In this document: positions 13,226-16,623 of the stretch, piece by piece | Numbering within the stretch: position 1 is the first letter of the stretch | Layout: each line of letters starts with the position of its first letter | Source of the DNA: Micavibrio sp. | GTDB taxonomy: Bacteria > Pseudomonadota > Alphaproteobacteria > Micavibrionales > Micavibrionaceae | NCBI GenBank assembly: GCA_030824805.1 | Contig: JAPJRC010000049.1 | Span: 1-16,623, forward strand | Reading direction: 5' to 3' | DNA length: 16,623 bases | The notes under the pieces: generated by a model | Databases searched by the model: none | What the model saw: the letters and a program-made list of their open reading frames with translations, nothing else | Told to the model about the DNA's origin: nothing | Program-made: the position numbers and the translations under genes

Positions 13226-14047
13226 ATGAACCATAACGACTTTATACCAATCGGCGCAGAACTCAAACCGCGCAGCATTCCGTCCTTGAATTTGATAGGT
13301 CTTCAGACCCTCATCAAAAAGGAGGTGGGGCGGTTTATCAATGTCTACACGCAGACGATTGTAGCGCCTGTTGTGACAACCTTGCTGTATTACGCGGTGT
13401 TCGCGCTGGCGTTTGGTGGTATCGCCAAAACGGTTGGCGGCTTGCCTTATATGGTTTTTCTTGCGCCTGGCCTGATTATGATGACCATGGTGCAAAACGC
13501 GTTTGCCAATACCGCTTCTTCTATTGTTATTGCCAAAGTGCAGGGAAACATCGTCGATGTGCTTATGCCGCCTATTTCGCCAGCCGAAATGGTGACGGGA
13601 TACATAGTGGGGAGCGTTTTGCGCGGCATTATGGTCGGCGTTGTGTGTGCGATTGCAGTCTGGTTAACGGTAGGACTGCAGATTCACTCTGTTTTTGCCA
13701 TTATAGCTTATGCGCTTCTGGGCAATGTAATGCTGGGTGCGCTAGGCTTTGCGGCGGGCATCTGGTCTGAAAAATTCGACCATATCGCGGCTGTGACCAA
13801 TTTTATAGTAACGCCGATGACCTTCCTGTCCGGCACATTCTATTCCGCCGAGCAATTGCCGGGTGTCTGGAACACGCTGGTTCATTACAACCCGTTTTTT
13901 TACATGATCGACGGATTCCGTTACGGCTTCACAGGGCATGCGGATGGCAATTTAATGATGGGTGCGGCCACACTGACCATAATCAACCTGTTCCTGATTG
14001 TGCTGTCTTACCGCATGGTTAAAACCGGTTACAAGATCAAGAGCTAG
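13226..14047 (+). CDS. ABC-2 type transporter permease (YadH-like)
   Basis: Membrane subunit of an ABC exporter, 273 residues. Six hydrophobic segments lie at about 46-66, 76-96, 122-147, 154-180, 188-206 and 244-264. The N-terminal LQTLIKKEVGRFINVYTQT and the signature between segments five and six, PMTFLSGTFYSAEQLPGVW followed by HYNPFFYMIDGFRYGF, are typical of the ABC-2 permeases that pair with YadG/CcmA-like ATPases. No ATP-binding subunit gene occurs in the window, so the partner must be encoded elsewhere; the substrate is unknown. The start ATG at 13226 has CCGGA about eight bases upstream. hslO begins two bases after the stop, so the two are probably co-transcribed. Confidence 0.92.
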   Translation: MNHNDFIPIGAELKPRSIPSLNLIGLQTLIKKEVGRFINVYTQTIVAPVVTTLLYYAVFALAFGGIAKTVGGLPYMVFLAPGLIMMTMVQNAFANTASSIVIAKVQGNIVDVLMPPISPAEMVTGYIVGSVLRGIMVGVVCAIAVWLTVGLQIHSVFAIIAYALLGNVMLGALGFAAGIWSEKFDHIAAVTNFIVTPMTFLSGTFYSAEQLPGVWNTLVHYNPFFYMIDGFRYGFTGHADGNLMMGAATLTIINLFLIVLSYRMVKTGYKIKS

Positions 14048-14049
14048 CA

Positions 14050-14943
14050 ATGCAGGATAATTTCTATCAATCTTTCCAGCTTGAATCCTCTGCTATACGC
14101 GGGCGGATCGTGCGCCTCGGCAGCGCACTGGACGATATACTAAACGCCCACAATTACCCGGAAGATGTTCTGCATCTGACGGCCGAAACGATGACCCTCG
14201 GTGTCATGCTCTCCTCCATGTTGAAGTATGACGGCATATTCACATTGCAAACCAAAGGTGACGGGCCGGTGAGCATGCTGGTCGCAGACATGACAACGGA
14301 CGGTAAAATCCGTGCATGTGCCACGTATGACAAGGACACAATCGCCGATGCCCAATACAAGGCCAACCGTGCCGAACTGCTTGGGGGCGGCTATATGGCC
14401 TTTACAGTGGACCAGGGCGAGTTTGCCGAGCGTTATCAGGGTATTGTCGAGCTCAAGCCTGAGTCCTTGATCGCCAGCGTCCAGAATTACTTTGCGCAAT
14501 CGGAACAGATCGCCACGGGCATGATGATGGCCGTGGGCAAAGTGGACGGCAAATGGCGCGGCTGCGGGATTATGCTGCAGCAGATGCCCGAAGAGACGGC
14601 CACGTACAATAAGGACCAGAGCAACGTGAACGAGGATGACTGGCGTCGTTCCATGATCCTTTTGTCGAGCGTAAAGGAAGAAGAATTGCTTTCTGCCGAT
14701 ATAGGCGCGAACGATTTGCTGTTTCGTTTGTTTCATGAAGAAGGCGTGCGCGTTTTCGAAACGCATGCCTTGGAAAAATCCTGCCGCTGCTCCGCGGAGC
14801 GTGTGGAGGGGATCCTGTCGACCATGTCGGATGAGGACATTGAAGAAATTACCGAAGACGGCAAAATCACCATAACCTGTGAATTTTGCAGTCGCGATTA
14901 TATTCTCGACCCAAAAAATATTCGTAAAGGAGATCAAGCATGA
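14050..14943 (+). CDS. hslO: Hsp33 redox-regulated chaperone
   Basis: A cytosolic holdase that is inactive when reduced with zinc bound and becomes active on oxidation. Its 297 residues match the family. The N-terminal substrate-binding domain (about 5-180) includes LTAETMTLGVMLSSMLKYDG and the GGGYMAFTVDQG segment. A linker precedes the C-terminal redox switch, CxC at Cys245/Cys247 and CxxC at Cys277/Cys280, separated by 29 residues as expected. All four zinc ligands are present, so the switch should work. It follows the permease after two bases and overlaps the next gene in ATGA (14940-14943), so three genes form one unit. There is no room for a private promoter. Confidence 0.96.
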   Translation: MQDNFYQSFQLESSAIRGRIVRLGSALDDILNAHNYPEDVLHLTAETMTLGVMLSSMLKYDGIFTLQTKGDGPVSMLVADMTTDGKIRACATYDKDTIADAQYKANRAELLGGGYMAFTVDQGEFAERYQGIVELKPESLIASVQNYFAQSEQIATGMMMAVGKVDGKWRGCGIMLQQMPEETATYNKDQSNVNEDDWRRSMILLSSVKEEELLSADIGANDLLFRLFHEEGVRVFETHALEKSCRCSAERVEGILSTMSDEDIEEITEDGKITITCEFCSRDYILDPKNIRKGDQA

Positions 14944-15527
14944 AAAAAATTCTTATGACAGCAGCCGCAGTGGCGGTTCTGGCTGGCGGGGTCGCCGCCT
15001 GTGCGAGCCGTGGCGCTTCAACAGCACCGCAACTAACATTCGCCAACTACGCTCCTATCAGTCTGAACGTGCAATCCTCTGGCGTTACGGAAGCCTACAC
15101 CAACCCCAATGATCCGAACGATGTTTCGAGCCAGTTTATCGTAACGCCGGCCGAAGCCATCAAGCGCTATGCCGCAAACCGCTACCAGTCATCCGGTGCC
15201 GCTGGCGGTCAGTTCACCATTGAAATTCAGGATTCCCGCGTTCATCTACGCGAAATCAAGCAGGACAGCAAAGTTCTCGCCGCCATGGATGCAGGAACGG
15301 AAGACGAGTATCATGTCTGGCTGCAATTGCGCGTGACGATGGCGCCGAGCGGTTTCCAGGGCAGCCAGTCCACGACAATCAAAATGGACCGCACATTGGT
15401 GATGCGCTCTTCCGTGCCTCTGGCCGAGCGTGAAATGAAGCAGATCCAGTTCCTCGAAAAGCTGGTAGCCGATGTCGATGCGAAAATCGGCGAAGCCCTG
15501 CAAACCATGCCGGCGATGCGCAACTAA
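14940..15527 (+). CDS. Small secreted lipoprotein of the hslO operon
   Basis: A 195-residue protein with a clear lipoprotein signal: MKK, a hydrophobic stretch and the lipobox VAAC with the modified Cys21. Ala at +2 is neutral for outer-membrane sorting. The mature part starts with a Ser/Ala/Thr-rich linker. Then NYAPISLNVQSSGVTEAY, TPAEAIKRYAANRYQSSGAAGGQFTIEIQDSRV and an amphipathic C-terminal helix (about 160-190) follow. I recognise this as the type of uncharacterised lipoprotein often found directly after hslO in alphaproteobacteria; no function is known to me. The start ATG overlaps the hslO stop (ATGA) with AAAGGAGAT eight bases before it. A strong bidirectional terminator follows 24 bases after the stop. 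Confidence 0.87.
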   Translation: MKKILMTAAAVAVLAGGVAACASRGASTAPQLTFANYAPISLNVQSSGVTEAYTNPNDPNDVSSQFIVTPAEAIKRYAANRYQSSGAAGGQFTIEIQDSRVHLREIKQDSKVLAAMDAGTEDEYHVWLQLRVTMAPSGFQGSQSTTIKMDRTLVMRSSVPLAEREMKQIQFLEKLVADVDAKIGEALQTMPAMRN

Positions 15528-15551
15528 TTCTCTCGGTACAACGGGCAATAA

Positions 15552-15578
15552 AAAACGGGGCCGTGAAGGCCCCGTTTT
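15552..15578. terminator. Bidirectional terminator between convergent lipoprotein genes
   Basis: AAAACGGGGCC (15552-15562) pairs with GGCCCCGTTTT (15568-15578), a perfect 11-pair stem with the loop GTGAA. The A-rich and T-rich ends make it a valid terminator on both strands. It serves the + lipoprotein operon and the - OmpA gene, which ends 21 bases further right. Confidence 0.88.
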
Positions 15579-15598
15579 CGTATGTGTATCAGATATCC

Positions 15599-16501
15599 TT
15601 ACTGGAAGGAGATCTGGGCGCGGCGGTTTGCCGGTTCGCGCACGTTGTCAGGCGTCTCAACCAGACGCTCATCTTCGCCGCGCGAGGAGACGTTGATGAT
15701 GTTGGCCTGAACGCCGCGCTGGGCGAGGGCGTCACGCACGGCGTTTGCACGGCGCATACCGAGTTTCTGGTTGTATTCTTCCGAACCGGAGCGGTCTGCG
15801 TGGCCGACGACATTGATAGATGTCAGGCTGCGCTTGGAAGCTTCGGCGGCAACGGCATCCAGAACGCTTTGTGCGCCAGGGCCGAGGGTCGATTGATCCC
15901 AGTCAAAGAATACGAGGTACATTGCGTTTTCGACTTTCATCGGAGCGTTCGGATCTACGTTCAGAGGATTGTCGGCCGGTGCCGGAGCAGGTGCTGCCGG
16001 CGGGGCTGCAGGCATCGCGCCTTCCAGTTGTTCCAGAGCGGCGAGGAATTCGCGTTTGCAGCGGTTGATGTCATCGGGTTGGAAGTTTTCTTCCTGTTGT
16101 TCCATCCAGCAGTCAAAGCGGGCCTGGGCAACGGCGGAAACATCCGGATACATTTCGCGGGCGCCAAGGTCGAACATCGCTACGAGGCGGGAACGGCCCG
16201 TGGACAGTTCATCCATGTGTTCCGGCAGAATGTTCCAGTCGCCGAGCGGCTCAGGCATTACGACATCGCCACGGGCGGATGCCAGACCTTTACGGGCGAA
16301 GTGGATACCGTCGGCATGGTCTTTCATGTCGCTGGTTTCGTCGCCTACGAAGGCTTGATATTCAGATGTAAGTTTCTGGGTGAACGGGCTTCCGACCGCC
16401 TGCGCTTCCTTGAGAGCATCCACTTCGTCAAATTTGTTGAAATCGCAAGCGGCAAGGGCGGCAACGCCAGCTACGATCATCAGTCCGCGCAGAATCTGCA
16501 T
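15599..16501 (-). CDS. OmpA-domain lipoprotein
   Basis: A 300-residue cell-envelope lipoprotein that probably ties a membrane to peptidoglycan. The lipobox LAAC gives Cys19 as the lipid site, with Asp20 at +2. Residues 20-160 form a helical region with FDCWMEQQEENFQ (129-141) and two cysteines (131, 148), a pattern I know from alphaproteobacterial OmpA-family proteins. A Pro/Ala linker spans about 163-180. The OmpA/MotB-like domain (about 193-300) has VFFDWDQSTL, VVGHADRSGSEEYN, LGMRRANAVRDALAQRGV and the terminal NRRAQI motif, which carry the peptidoglycan-contacting Asp and Arg positions. TAGGAG lies eight bases before the ATG at 16501. A plausible promoter lies upstream and a shared terminator behind. 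It differs from Pal by its long N-terminal part. Confidence 0.93.
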   Translation of the reverse strand: MQILRGLMIVAGVAALAACDFNKFDEVDALKEAQAVGSPFTQKLTSEYQAFVGDETSDMKDHADGIHFARKGLASARGDVVMPEPLGDWNILPEHMDELSTGRSRLVAMFDLGAREMYPDVSAVAQARFDCWMEQQEENFQPDDINRCKREFLAALEQLEGAMPAAPPAAPAPAPADNPLNVDPNAPMKVENAMYLVFFDWDQSTLGPGAQSVLDAVAAEASKRSLTSINVVGHADRSGSEEYNQKLGMRRANAVRDALAQRGVQANIINVSSRGEDERLVETPDNVREPANRRAQISFQ

Positions 16502-16559
16502 TGAAAACTCCTAAATCGAAAATATTGAGAACCGGCAAATACCGGGCAAGTCATGTTTT

Positions 16560-16587
16560 TTTATACCTGCACCGGGGCTAAAGTAAA
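16560..16587 (-). promoter_or_regulatory. Putative sigma70 promoter for the OmpA-domain lipoprotein
   Basis: On the - strand TTTACT (16587-16582) and TATAAA (16565-16560) are 16 bases apart; the -10 matches five of six consensus bases. The -10 is 59 bases before the start codon, so the mRNA has a leader of about 50 bases containing two CCGG-centred repeats of no clear function. Confidence 0.48.
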
Positions 16588-16623
16588 GCGATATGACTAA
16601 GATACAGTAAATTAAGTGGTTAA

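Noticed and set aside
14140..14937. A 265-codon open frame on the - strand opposite hslO
   Set aside because: The Hsp33 frame with all four zinc cysteines is certain; the antisense product is His- and Phe-rich with no recognisable domain.
15563..16504. A 313-codon open frame on the + strand opposite the OmpA-domain gene
   Set aside because: It is antisense to a well-supported lipoprotein gene, starts inside the bidirectional terminator region, and the product looks like random translation (many Arg, Cys, Phe, Val).
1..16623. Mobile elements, CRISPR array, prophage, toxin-antitoxin or biosynthetic cluster
   Set aside because: I looked for transposase or integrase motifs, regularly spaced repeats, tRNA-like folds and small paired genes and found none; composition is uniform and the genes are mostly housekeeping.

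Overview
This looks like a stretch of chromosome from an alphaproteobacterium. The evidence is the PgeF with the C-terminal RRATHRGEPDYGR motif, the prs / L25 (long, Ala/Glu-tailed) / pth / ychF order, a short phasin, an RR-kinase pair beside a branched-chain aminotransferase, Hsp33 followed by a lipoprotein, and an OmpA-type lipoprotein whose N-terminal half has the FDCWxEQQEE pattern that I associate with this class. Base composition is close to even by eye and uniform. I see no IS element, integrase, tRNA, rRNA, CRISPR array or phage gene. The genus cannot be fixed from the sequence; a Micavibrio- or Rhodospirillales-like lineage is only a guess.

Layout. 1-704: 3' part of pgeF, cut by the window edge. 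789-4307: prs, then rplY, pth and ychF, all on +. These serve PRPP supply, 5S rRNA binding in the ribosome, peptidyl-tRNA recycling and a ribosome-associated ATPase. Intrinsic terminators separate prs from rplY and rplY from pth, so only pth-ychF is tightly coupled. 4304-5032 (-): Crp/Fnr-like regulator without FNR-type cysteines, diverging from a 66-residue OB/cold-shock-like protein (5131-5331, +). 5342-5809 (-): unrecognised 155-residue protein. 5875-6762 (-): branched-chain aminotransferase, divergent from an OmpR-type regulator and EnvZ-like kinase operon (6881-8958, +). 8955-9813 (-): csaA and a phasin. 10034-12580 (+): large membrane kinase with two PAS domains and no regulator beside it. 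12577-13179 (-): recX. 13226-15527 (+): ABC-2 permease, hslO and a small lipoprotein, tightly packed. 15599-16501 (-): OmpA-domain lipoprotein. A bidirectional terminator lies between the last two. No gap without a gene exceeds 300 bases; the largest is 9814-10033.

The region is mostly housekeeping and I do not see a clear new multi-gene system. The better leads are fine-scale. One is a terminator whose U-tract supplies a false N-terminus for Pth. Another is a terminator for ychF embedded in the coding end of the opposing gene. Three convergent pairs share 4-base stop overlaps. A terminator hairpin touches the csaA ribosome-binding site, and rplY has a leader hairpin. TTCCCGT repeats sit between the Crp-like regulator and the cold-shock-like gene, and CtrA-like half sites lie upstream of the orphan double-PAS kinase.
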